Origin: Pelargonium cotyledonis
Taxonomy: Eukaryota; Streptophyta; Magnoliopsida; Geraniales; Geraniaceae
Assembly: GCA_036897625.1 (NCBI GenBank)
Contig: JAYMTA010001196.1
Coordinates: 1-21,249, forward strand
DNA: 21,249 nt
Direction: 5' to 3'
A program made the translations under genes and the position numbers. Below are positions 1-9,048 of the stretch, in pieces; within the stretch, counting starts at the first letter, position 1, and each line of letters opens with the position of its first letter. The notes below the pieces were generated by a model. It did no database searches and was not told where the DNA came from. It saw only the letters and a program-made list of their open reading frames with translations.

Positions 1-448
1 CTGAATGAAACATATGGAGAAGAATCTGCATATTGCAATTTTTCTTCATCAGTTCTCTAATCTAACACACACTTCTGCGCTGTCACACGACCAAAATACA
101 TTTTCTTACAGATTTGTTCCACACCGGTGGTGGGTCGAGTAGAGCGAGCGGAGGAGCTACACGCAGTTGCAGATCCACATCTAGATCTGTTCTCGACTCC
201 GCCGTCTATGTAGCTCGCCGACGTCCTCTCTCTCTCGGTTCTCCGACTCCGGCATCCTCTCTTTCTCGGTTCTCCGACTCCGGCGTCCTCTTTCTCTCGC
301 TCCAGTGGTCATCAACTCCGGTGACGGCTGTGCAGGTGAGGCAAGAAATTCCGGCGGGGTGGAGGACGGACTGTGGAGGGAATGGCTATGGAGAGGGGCT
401 TGGAGCTCCTTAGGGTTGAGTGTAAGTTAGAGGTGAGGGTTAGAAAAA
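1..448. other. GC-rich island, probably TE-derived, no supported gene
   Basis: This stretch is clearly richer in G+C than the AT-rich DNA that follows. An open frame runs from 114 to 413 on the plus strand, but its product is a low-complexity Ser/Arg/Gly-rich peptide generated by CT-rich repeats, and I recognise no domain. The vocabulary (CTCCGAC, GAGCTCC, GATCCAGATCT-like words) resembles the islands at 11280-11690 (inside a MULE-like element) and 15000-15290. I infer a captured or element-internal segment whose left end lies outside the window. An exon of an unseen gene to the left cannot be excluded. Confidence 0.35.
222..300. repeat. 31-bp tandem repeat, about 2.5 copies
   Basis: Two nearly identical 31-bp units occupy 222-252 and 253-283, differing at only a couple of positions. 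A partial third copy starts at 284. The unit consists of a TC-rich half followed by CGGTTCTCCGACTCCGG. It explains most of the open frame over this stretch. Confidence 0.85.
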
Positions 449-450
449 GA

Positions 451-500
451 GTAATGCTATATGTACAAAATTTTGTACAAAAAAAGTTGTACAAAATAAT
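451..500. repeat. Palindromic TTGTACAAAA cluster, possible MITE end
   Basis: A perfect 16-bp palindrome (GTACAAAATTTTGTAC) lies at 463-478, and a third TTGTACAAAA copy follows at 487-496. The leading GTAATGCTATATGTACA resembles ends of short non-autonomous DNA elements seen in plant genomes. I could not find a convincing matching inverted end downstream, so the element assignment is tentative. Confidence 0.4.
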
Positions 501-1199
501 GTGTCAAACAAAGAGACATGACACATGAATTTTTTTATAGATGAGTTGGCCAAATTGCAATACGCCACGTGTACAGTAGGTTTAATAAACCGGGTGCTCT
601 GCGCCATAAATTCATGAGAGGATGGTGGTATCATATATGTCGGGTTTGTTTTTGTTAAAACTTAGTTATAAACCACGAAAATATGAAATTTAAATGTGCC
701 ATATAGGCTGCCACGTCACTAGACTCTCTAAACTTTTATGGATTATAAAGTTAGCTCCTAGTCTTGATTTTTAGCTGTGCTGATTTTTGGACTTGCCAAT
801 GTTTTTAAATTTGGTCCAAGTTACCTGTTGCAGCAGGTTGCTTACCTCCATGTCAACAGTGAACTGATGTGGATTTGAAGTTTAATTCCTAGACTTTTCA
901 TTTTCTTATTTACTTCAACTCACAACACTGCGAAATTTTTCGCTATTTTCATACTCACTAGTTTCTAGTCTTGCCAGAGTTCAGAGGTTTTTGGGTTCCT
1001 ATGTCTCTTATCCGTCCAAGACTCTGGCAACTTATAGATAAACATGAAATATCTTGAAATTGGTTAACATAAATGTAAAGTTGTACTAAACATTCCAAGA
1101 GAGAGTGGTGGTACCGAAAATTTCTCTTGTAATTTATAGTGTCAGATGTTCTCTACGTTCTCTTATTCCAAGAAAACAATATTTTTCATCTCCTTAGAC
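501..1199. other. AT-rich intergenic DNA, nothing recognised
   Basis: No open frame with coding character, RNA gene or clear repeat boundary is visible. Phrases such as CTGCCACGTCACTAGACTC near 708 resemble fragments found in plant non-autonomous DNA transposons, but no inverted pair was found. Confidence 0.5.
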
Positions 1200-2265
1200 A
1201 TCGATAACATTTTTCAAGATGATGCGCCTTTTTGACTCGTGGGTCAAACCAAACACACTAAGTTGTTGTAGTTTTCTTGTCTACGTCCCCAAGAGTAAAT
1301 TCTAAGTATAATTTGTGTAAGTCTTAAAATGGTCGATCCACGTAAGCTTGGCTGGCTAGCAATCTTGATTTTGTTGTTCGGTCGGCAACCTGTCACCTGC
1401 AAGGTAAACACACCAAAGAACGACGACCCGAAGTGATGGTTTTAGGGCGTCGTCTCAGGCGTGAGAATGAGTTCTTGGTCAGTAACCATGAAGCTCATAG
1501 AGTGTGTTTTAGAGAGAAATCTAGAGATAGAGTGTCGTGAATAATGATTCGATCCCCTTCTTTATGTGCGAAGAGGGTATTATACTAACCCCAATGGAGT
1601 GTCACGTGTCATCGCGTGTTTTTTTCGGAACCGAGGTCGAGGCCACTTGAGAGGCTTAGAGTCTTTGCTGGGTGGATGGTGTGTTTCGCGCTGGTCAGAC
1701 GAGGCCGATCGTTTCTATCATTCCGTGAGTCGGGAACAAACGGTGAAGATCTTGAAAGCCTCTATCTCGCGGGATAGCGCCCCAAGGCTTTGATGAGGCT
1801 CATAAGTGGTCAGGGCAGTCTGGAGAGTAGAACCACGTCGAAATGGCCCCGATGATGCTGGATTGCTCGGACTTGTAGTATGCGTTGTCAAGTGTCCCCC
1901 GGTCGGTCGGGTTTCTTGGATGTGAGTCTCCGTTGCAGCGGATGTCTTTGGACATCCTCGGATGGTGGATGGATAGTTTGGGATCCATCCGAAGTGAGCG
2001 GACGTTATTCGTTGCAGCCATGGTTGAGGCGGACCATGGCTTGGCTTGGATGGACGGAGTCCATGAGTGGTGTGTTCATGCTTAGATGGCTCGGGCCATC
2101 CTTTGGTGGTCGGTGAGCTTGGTCAACTTGTACCGTCTTGAGATGGACGGCGTGCGAGGATGGCGTGGGAGCCATGGTAAGTCTGCATGGACGGGACAGA
2201 GGCATGGACGGAACGGGAGGCTCGTGTGCGTGGATGGGAATGATGGTCTCCGTGGTGGGTTGGAG
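1200..2265 (-). mobile_element. LTR-like retrotransposon remnant, minus orientation
   Basis: Read on the minus strand, 1380-1410 contains CTTGCAGGTGACAGG in a context resembling the 12890-12960 remnant, which has TTTGCAGGCGACATG. A weak TATA-like AGTATAATAC sits near 1578 on the same strand. From about 1930 to 2250 the sequence is full of irregular GATGGA/GATGGC words, which give overlapping meaningless frames on both strands. LTR ends (TG...CA) and a target duplication were not identified, so extent and family are uncertain. Confidence 0.35.
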
Positions 2266-2446
2266 TAAATTCAAAAAAATGGAAAGTCGAAGGATTAAAA
2301 TCAAGGTATACTTTATTATAGACCATATAATAAAATCATGTCTACTTTATTCGACATTTTTATCATGTTTGTTGACTAAAAACACAACAGAATTGATTAG
2401 TTTTGTCAGATTCTATTAAATGGTTTATGTTAAATGGAAAGTTTAC

Positions 2447-2532
2447 AGGGGCTAGATGTCACGACCTTTTTAGTTTAGGGGGGTTAGGTGTTTTAAGCCA
2501 CTAGTTTATAGGGGCTATCAATAATTTCCCCT
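2447..2532. repeat. Orphan terminal inverted repeat, MULE-like family
   Basis: The segment ends in TTTCCCCT at 2532. It shares ordered blocks with the right end of the element at 10638-11920: AAATGG, a GGGGCTAGATGTCA-like block, TAGGGGCTAT, then the terminal TTTCCCCT. No matching left end is present in the window, so this is the right end of a copy whose other end is lost or outside. The AT-rich block at 2268-2446 may belong to the same copy. Confidence 0.5.
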
Positions 2533-2831
2533 AAATATAATACACTTACGTTACACCCAACTTTGGTTAAGATATTTTGATATTGACACTCTAGTTCCAA
2601 AGATAAGTGATGCAACCCAAAAAATCATAAGTCACAAAATGACTCACACATGCACGTGGCATGTCAAAATCGCCTGGGTCACCCGACCCAACTCTGAGGA
2701 GTCAAATTTTAGGCCAGACCCAGATCAAGCTACAACACTACTAGGCATGAAAAATCGTTCAAGACATGCCTCAATTCATATGGGGGCTTGAAGAGCTCAT
2801 CCCGGCCTTGGACCCACAAAATGCATAGATT

Positions 2832-2969
2832 GGGACCCTCAACAAGTATAGGCTAGGACCCCTCAACAAGTATAGGCTAGGACCTTAAGCAAGCATAGGT
2901 TAGGACTCTCAGCAAGGCAAGGCAAGGCCAGGACCTTCAACAAGGATAGGCCAAGACCTTGTGCAAGGC
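2832..2969. repeat. 23-28-bp tandem repeats, six imperfect units, within the 5' LTR
   Basis: Units begin near 2832, 2856, 2880, 2903, 2931 and 2954, and follow the pattern GGACC(C)CTCAACAAGTATAGGCTA. The first two are almost identical and later ones are diverged. Internal sub-repeats of this kind are common in U3 regions of plant LTRs. Confidence 0.85.
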
Positions 2970-3134
2970 TTCATAAGCATAGAAAGCACACTAAGGAGGC
3001 CACAAGCTCCCAAAGAGTCCACAAACTATGCAAACAAGCCTTCCAAAGCCTAGGGAAAATCAAGCATGAGAAAGGGGCAAAGAGCACCTTACAAGGACCC
3101 CTATAGCTGTGCAGACCCTAATTGTCATGGCAAT

Positions 3135-3242
3135 GAGACCCTTAGCGCAAAACAGGATCAAGGCTATCCCTTGATTGTTGCGACAATAGGACCCTGTGTG
3201 CAAAACAGGATCAAGATTGTCCATCGATTGTCGTGGCAATCA
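3135..3242. repeat. 54-bp tandem duplication within the 5' LTR
   Basis: Two units, 3135-3188 and 3189-3242, share GACCCT, then GCAAAACAGGATCAAG, then a CGATTGT-like end. They are diverged but collinear. Confidence 0.75.
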
Positions 3243-3439
3243 AGGCTCATTGTCGCAATGGCTTCGTTCCAGATACAAGGGCATGTTTTCATGCCCTAGC
3301 ACCCTATGGTCAAACCTACATGACCCAGATGATACCTAACGACTTCAAACACTCTTGTAAAGCTGAAACAAGGCTCTAACCTCACCTAATCACCTTCAAG
3401 AGACTCCATCAAGATCTCACAACCTCAATGCTCCCAAAC

Positions 3440-3640
3440 ACCCACGATTATGTCTTGCAAGGTACTAACTCACAAAGGGTATTGGCGAGCACTGTCATCA
3501 CTCAAGCCTCTAGGCGAAGTGCAATATTCAAAACAGAACACAATCAACACTCTCAAGTACCCATGACTATGCCTCGCGAGGAACTAGCTCACGAAGAGTC
3601 TTTACGAGTTCTCTCACCTCATAAGAAGCTTATGGGGAAC
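3440..3640. repeat. Diverged ~120-bp tandem duplication within the 5' LTR
   Basis: The block starting ACCCACGATTATGTCTTGC near 3440 recurs as ACCCATGACTATGCCTCGC near 3560. Each is followed by a similar ACTA-CTCAC-AAG and CGAG-TCACCTCA order. The second unit is the one conserved in the 3' LTR copy at 12092-12157. Confidence 0.6.
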
Positions 3641-3641
3641 G

Positions 3642-4655
3642 CCCGCTGATGTGCTTAAGTTTTACAAACTGCCTAAAAACACTATTCGAGATGCCGTTTT
3701 GTCCAAGTGGTGGAGTAGAGTGTTCACAGTGTCAAGTCCAGTGGATTATTGGCGTTAGGGAAGTTGATTCTTGGAGTGCAAGCAAGCTTCGGATTTCCAG
3801 ATCCAAATCTGAGAGTAGAGGGTTGGTGTTTACTCCTGCAAAAAAAAATACACTAAAGAAAAATGAGACCTGGGGTGATTCTGGGACACCGCCTCGGACG
3901 AGAGAGTAAGATCTATTGCCAAAATTCACTGAGTAAAGCATTAGAGCTTAGAGAAAGGTCTCAAGAAGATTAACTCGACTTGAGAGGCTGGGGAGAAATG
4001 ATCTAAAGGATACAGAATCAATACTCAAGATTCGGATCCAAATCACTGTCCAAAAGATATCTCTCTTTGTCTCTGCCCCCTTTTCACTTACATGAGAAGG
4101 GGTATTTATAGGCCTTACCAGAGGGGTGTACGTGTCGTTGTTTGACAGGGTAATACTTTCTAGACCACATGTAGGGCCCATGTCACGATATCACGTCTTC
4201 GAGTCCCCAGTCTAGCTAGGGATCCCAGATGTCTGGTTCTCTTGTCCTCGATGCCTTGCACCGAGTTCATGGCAATCGTGGGGAGCTCCCAATCGATACG
4301 CATGCAGCTCGCTCGGGTCCCCTTGGCTCTAGCCTGAGGGAAGGACATCCGCGGGTGAGGTTCGAGCAACTTGTGTCCTTCGGACCTAGGGCCCTGGGAA
4401 TATATGTGAGGGACTTTGGAGCTCTCTTTCTCATCTGGGGGAGGCACTGATCAACTTGGGACCGACTATCGGATCCATGTCCTCAAGTCTGACCTTGGCC
4501 CTCTGGGGTACTTAGGGGAGCACTGTGGCTAGGACTGAGCCCTTGAGTCCCTTAGACGGAGTCACTAGGTCTGTTAGTGGCGTGGCACCCAGGCACCACG
4601 TGGCAGACTCAGATTGTCTCTTCGAGCTTGTAATTGTCTGGGTATCATCACCCGC
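3642..4655 (-). mobile_element. Solo LTR with perfect 5-bp target duplication, inserted in the 5' LTR
   Basis: The insert runs 3647-4650 (1004 bp). It begins TGATGTGC and ends GGTATCATCA, giving TG...CA termini. CCCGC flanks it on both sides, at 3642-3646 and 4651-4655. Removing it restores continuity with the uninterrupted LTR copy at 12150-12170. Orientation is minus: a TATAAATA box reads on that strand at 4103-4110. No internal coding region is present, so this is a solo LTR left by recombination. Open frames inside it on both strands are shadows. Confidence 0.9.
4103..4110 (-). promoter_or_regulatory. TATA box of the solo LTR (minus strand)
   Basis: Plus-strand TATTTATA reads TATAAATA on the minus strand, in the context GCCTATAAATACCCC that is typical of plant LTR promoters. 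It lies roughly mid-LTR, as expected for a U3/R boundary. Confidence 0.6.
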
Positions 4656-4839
4656 CTCATTAAGCACATAAGATCAACAAGTCCAAGGGAAAGAATGAGC
4701 CCAACACCACAAATGACCTAAGAATTCAAAAAAGGCAAAGTGGCCCATTTTGGCTTGGAGAACCAAATGGGCATTGATGGGCCTCACATCTTCATCAACC
4801 AATCACATCACGACATGTGGCACAAGGTGGTAAGAAGCT

Positions 4840-4847
4840 TATAAATA
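4840..4847 (+). promoter_or_regulatory. TATA box of the Tat-like 5' LTR
   Basis: TATAAATA followed by a C-rich run and TCT-rich leader. The same motif is conserved at 12347-12354 in the 3' LTR. A CCAATCAC motif sits about 40 bp upstream in both copies. Confidence 0.65.
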
Positions 4848-5263
4848 ACCCCCTCTTCCAAAGAGAAAGGGGTCTCTCAATTCACAATCTCACTTTATTT
4901 TCCACATTTACTTCTCTCTCAAGCTTTCTCTCTCTAGAAGAACTTTGAGAGCATTCGTGTCTACCATACAAGGACTTAATCTCATGCCTGAGATGGAATC
5001 TTGGTAACACTACTCAAGGCCTTCTTTCCTTTGGTGTGTTTTCTTCTTACAGGCTTCAGGTCTACACAGCTGGAAGGTACTTTAGATTTGAGTTGGAACT
5101 TGAGACTCTAAGACCCAATACATATTACCTAAGCACTCAAAATTGGACGCTTGAACTCTTAGGCTAGATAACTTTGCATACGTGGAAAAGAAGCTCTACC
5201 ACAACAACATACTCCTAGTGTGCTTAAATTTAATTCCCCCTAGATCAAAAAGGCACATCAATT

Positions 5264-5283
5264 TGGTTCCATTGATGGGAACG
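5264..5283 (+). promoter_or_regulatory. Degenerate primer-binding site
   Basis: Three bases after the LTR end CA comes TGGTTCCATTGATGGGAACG. Tat-lineage elements typically carry TGGCGCCGTCTGTGGGAA-type sites complementary to a tRNA 3' end (from memory, tRNA-Arg). The first three bases, a central CC and the GGGAACG tail agree here, and about six positions differ. I infer a mutated primer site. The adjacent LTR boundary supports this. Confidence 0.5.
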
Positions 5284-5332
5284 TTTTGAAAGCCAACGTT
5301 CCCTAACTACCCGACGACAACACAACTCTCAC

Positions 5333-6209
5333 ATGGCTGCTCCTAGATGCAAGATATTCCTTAAGAATACTCCCAGTCACACCAACCCTAGTCGTGAAAA
5401 TAGTGAGATCCAGCCTCTTACGACGAACCGTGCCACTTCGAGGTTGAGGGTCACTACTTCAGTCCTATCCGCCCAAGATATGCTAGGGGACTATATCAAC
5501 CCTCTCACTAGCCAGGTGGAGGAGACTAGAGAGAAAATTCAGGAGGAGCTTAACCATGAACTCCTTGAACTACGCGACCTACGCGATCACCTTAATCGCA
5601 ACAAATCCAACTCTTCGCTAGGGTAGCAGGCACCTCATAGGTCTCATCAGATCTTTAGGGCGTTACATCTGCACCTCTTAGTGACAACCCCCTCTTGGCA
5701 GGCCACACAAATGCCATGAGGGTCTTCACTGATAATGTCAATGAAGTCATGCACGCCTCCTTGGCCACCTTAGTACCTTTTGCTCAGGGTTCACATCCAC
5801 TTTCTCTCGCGGCTCTAGCACGGTGCACAGGAATGAAAGTACCCCCATACCTTCAAACTGTACACACTACTAATCTCAATTCTATAGTGACGCCCAAGCT
5901 CATGATGGAAACACCACTCATTCCTCTCAAAGGAACTCTGCCAATCCTAGGCACCATCTTCGTGACAAGAGGCCTCTACGCACCCAACGTGATGAGATAT
6001 TTGATGACTTTATGGCAGTTGGCCTGCAAGACAACAACACTTGCCAATAAGACCTTAAAGAGTCACAAACTCCAGCTATAGTGGAGAGTCCCCAATATAG
6101 GGTAGGAGAAATGAGGTACTTCTTCCTCAAACAAGGAGGGTTGTCCAATCACGTGCTCTAGTAGTGATCAGGATAAAAGCCAAGCCTTCTTAGCTCTCCC
6201 AAAATAAGT
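5333..6209 (+). pseudogene. Gag N-terminal part, Tat-like, frameshifted
   Basis: An ATG at 5333, 70 bp after the primer-site region, opens a 97-codon frame. It starts MAAPRC and has a hydrophilic Lys/Glu/Leu helical segment near its end, and a TAG stops it at 5624. Gag-like reading continues downstream only in shifted frames: one frame from 5695 to 6081 is open, and an Arg/Asp-rich stretch (around 5950-6020) reads in another frame. The segment stops at the LTR insertion near 6210 and the Gag core resumes after 7893. Position and context identify it as Gag; the N-terminal part of this family is poorly conserved, so sequence alone would not prove it. Confidence 0.5.
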
Positions 6210-7149
6210 CCAACTGAGATGCATTTCAGCAAGTGTACCAATTGTGTCAAAGTAATAATGAGCTCGTGAGGAGCTCGAGTATCGAATCCACAGAGACTAA
6301 GGTGAATCACCAATATTCATTCTTACCTAAAGGCGGTTCTACTCTAGTAAAGCAATTAAACCATATTCATTGGTACAGAGAGAACAATAAAGTAAAATAA
6401 ACATAAAAGATAAACTAAAATATGTTCAATTGATCCGTAAAGATACAGAAACAAGACTATGCATTGTGACAATAGAAATAATGTAAATAATTTGGAACCA
6501 TGATTTACAATATAATTTGGACTCTATCTAGTCATTTTGTCTAACATGTTATCCACACCTGCTCAAGTACTTGAGCTTCCCTTGTGAGACTCACTCGAGA
6601 CTCAACATGAATACGCCATCACTGGTTAAATCCTAGACGCAATTTGCTCCCCCGGGCATGCAACTGCAAGGGGGTCACATACATGTTGTCAATGCGACCA
6701 GTTCTATATAGGACATAAGGTGTTTGAAAGCATGTGACTGCAAAAGGTCAGGGCGAAGCCCGTTCAATGACCGTGATCATGTTTAATTACTCTGCAGGCT
6801 TGGAAAATCATCGTAACATCGAGGATCTCGCAATTAGATAAAAATACCAAAGCATTCTTTAATTCATAATCTATTGCACGATTAACTATTAAAGGGTTAA
6901 CATGAACTTTCATAGACAAACATGCAAATTAAATATGCAAACGATAATCACTTGAAAATCTTATAGACGAAGATAAGAGTCGATTACAATTGTAAAAACC
7001 CTATGCTAAAATAAAGTAAAGCAAAAATGATAAATTTGATACCAAGCATTGTCTTCATATGGCTCGGCTTGTACGACGCTCAACATGGACGGAAGAGGAG
7101 ACACCATGGAGCCTCCCCAATACCCCAAAAATCATCTCTATGCGCTCAG

Positions 7150-7150
<1 letters not shown>

Positions 7151-7189
<39 letters not shown>
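7151..7189. repeat. (CT)n microsatellite
   Basis: An uninterrupted CT run of about 39 bp. On the minus strand it is a GA-rich leader lying just downstream of the LTR TATA box at 7222-7231. It is likely hypervariable in length. Confidence 0.95.
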
Positions 7190-7193
<4 letters not shown>

Positions 7194-7221
7194 GGATGCC
7201 GAAACCCTAAATATGTCACTT

Positions 7222-7231
7222 CTATTTATAG
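7222..7231 (-). promoter_or_regulatory. TATA box of the gag-inserted LTR (minus strand)
   Basis: Plus-strand CTATTTATAG reads CTATAAATAG on the minus strand. It is followed on that strand by the GA-rich tract, which is a usual LTR promoter layout. Confidence 0.5.
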
Positions 7232-7687
7232 TGGTTGAAACTGTGTTTATGCCACAACATAGTTATAAGGTGACGACAGCTGGTTAGTCAAAGGCTCGCT
7301 TTGACCTTCCAGAGACCCTAGCAAAAATGTCGCGGCGTAATTAGCTTTGTGCCGCGGTGCTGGTGGTATTTTGAACGCTTTAGAGCATAAACGACCTTAG
7401 AAAATTGTGCACAACAACTCATTTGAAAACCCCAAGTTGTCCTCTACCACTTTTATAAAGGCCTCAACTAGATCCGAATTGGTTTAGATGGTGAAATCTC
7501 TAAGTTACCCTTCAAAGGTCATTGTGTGAACATTGTGAATTTCACCAAAACTTTCCCTATTTGAATTTTCCTTTGTTGACCAGCATTCACCCTGCCTCTT
7601 TCACTTATTTTAACCATCATGTGTGCTCCATAAGACCTAAAAATCACATAAAAAAACTCGGCACACGTAAAAGAGGCAAAAATACCA

Positions 7688-7699
7688 CCCCCCCCCCCC
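7688..7699. repeat. Poly-C homopolymer (12 C)
   Basis: A run of twelve C inside the gag-inserted LTR. It is prone to length errors in sequencing. Confidence 0.9.
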
Positions 7700-7914
7700 A
7701 AGTATACATAAAAATAATTAGAATAAGGTAAAAACACAAAAAGTAAACTAACACACTTATGAAGGTCAAATACCGCTAAATGCATCCAAATAACATCATT
7801 TAAGCCCAAATGAGTGGTGAAAATGAGAGAAACGTGCTAAGCTTAGCATGATTTAAGGTCAGATAACACGTACAAAATACGAGTTATTACCAATGCCTAA
7901 GCGTTCAAATGGCT

Positions 7915-8931
7915 TCTACAGGTGCAGCCACTCAAGCACCAATGATACCCTGACTCAACAACCCTCTAAGTCTAGCCCTACGAATGGTCCCCATACACTT
8001 TAGGATACGCTTCCAGTACATGACATATGATGGTGTAACCAAGGCCATTGAGCATTGGTACTGAGACCTCCCAAATGGAAGAAGCATCACTTCTAAGGAG
8101 TCCTTCACATAGATGTTCCTCAAGAGGTTCACTACAGCTAAGAAAATCTCTAAGCCCCAAATTTCATTTATCAACATCATGCAAAGGCCCAATATATGAG
8201 ACACTTGCAGATTACGTTGAGCACTTTTGTAAGGCTAAGCGTGAATTTGAAGTCTCTACTGGGGGAGAGACAATGATGGCCGCCTTCAGGGTAGGAATCA
8301 CTAATCCCTTTGTACAAGCTACCTTTTCCAGTGCCTAGCCCAAGACCTGGGAAGAAATGTTAAACATAAGCTACAACCACGTAGGTGTTGAGGATGTGGT
8401 AGCCCAAGCAATCAAGTACCCTAAAAACAACTACTAGAGGTCCTTTTTCTAAGAAGAGCTTCCAAGGAAGTCAAAAGGGCAAAGGGAAAGCCTACACAAT
8501 TGCTTCTATTCCCAAGCCATGAGGCCATAAAGTCTCCTCCTATGAGGTACGTCGTACCCCTCTCACCACCACCTACCATGAGGTATGTGATTATATGCTG
8601 GCCAATGAAGGTTTCGAGCCCCTTGTTGTCCTACTTGGTGAGAGCCACGAGAACCGTCTCAATGAGTACTGCAACCTCCACAACTTTCATGGACATAACA
8701 TTGAGGATTTCTACTACATGGCCAATGAAGTTGAGAGCCTGACGAACAAGGGGCAACTCACCCAGTTCAGAGCTAATGTTGGACGCGCCGACCAGAAAAG
8801 AGGCAATGATGGCCAAAACAGGGGCAGGAGAAGAGAATGTATAGTAAACAGGGTTGACAACACCCTTCATGGTTCTCATACCATCCACATGATCCAAGAG
8901 AAAATTTTCTCCATCTCCCAATTTTGAGCAA
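7915..8931 (+). pseudogene. Gag core and zinc-knuckle-like region, Tat lineage, broken
   Basis: In the frame from 7978, RMVPIHFRIRF...YDGVTKAIEHW, then DLPNGRSITSKESF...FLKRFTTAKK, follow the order of the plant retrotransposon Gag domain, with stops inside. The first part is shorter than usual, which suggests an internal deletion. Near 8190 the frame shifts, and YETLADYVEHFCKAKREFE continues the domain up to a TAG at 8336. At 8667-8711 YCNLHNFHGHNIEDF matches the Tat-type YCxFHxxxGHxTExC finger, but the final Cys is Phe. A TGA closes the last frame near 8925. It is a dead copy: at least one frameshift and several stops are visible. Confidence 0.75.
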
Positions 8932-9048
8932 AAAATTGTGCCCTAAACTGCTTTGAGCATATCCCTGCCATCCCCAAGGTTGAGCCCCATCGAATTGACT
9001 AGTGCAAGACCATCTTCTTCTAAGAGTCTGAGTTAGCTCCTAAGTCTA

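Larger units (their letters stand above)
2608..5260 (+). repeat. 5' LTR of the Tat-like element, split by a solo LTR
   Basis: The right part (4651-5260) is duplicated at 12158-12761. Sequence just left of the inserted solo LTR (about 3585-3646) matches 12092-12157, which proves that the LTR continues across the insertion. It ends in CACATCA before the primer-site region. The left end at TGATGCAACCC (2608) is inferred from TG...CA convention only. Without the insertion the LTR would be about 1.65 kb. It contains a plus-strand TATA box and several internal tandem repeats. Confidence 0.6.
6215..7892 (-). mobile_element. Solo-LTR-like insertion in gag (minus orientation)
   Basis: Gag-like sequence is interrupted here and resumes after 7892. 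On the minus strand the segment begins TGGTAATAACTCGTATTTTG and ends GAAATGCATCTCA, so the termini are TG...CA. It has a CTATAAATAG box at 7222-7231, a GA-rich leader, and near its end a GGATTCGATACTC...GGTACACTTG block that recurs in diverged form at 12028-12080. A near target duplication exists (CCAAC at 6210-6214, CCAAT at 7890-7894) if the end is moved in by three bases. Boundaries are therefore approximate. No coding sequence was recognised. Confidence 0.6.

Noticed and set aside
5695..6081. Plus-strand 128-codon open frame as an independent gene
   Set aside because: It sits within the decayed gag region between the primer site and the LTR insertion; composition and position fit frameshifted gag.
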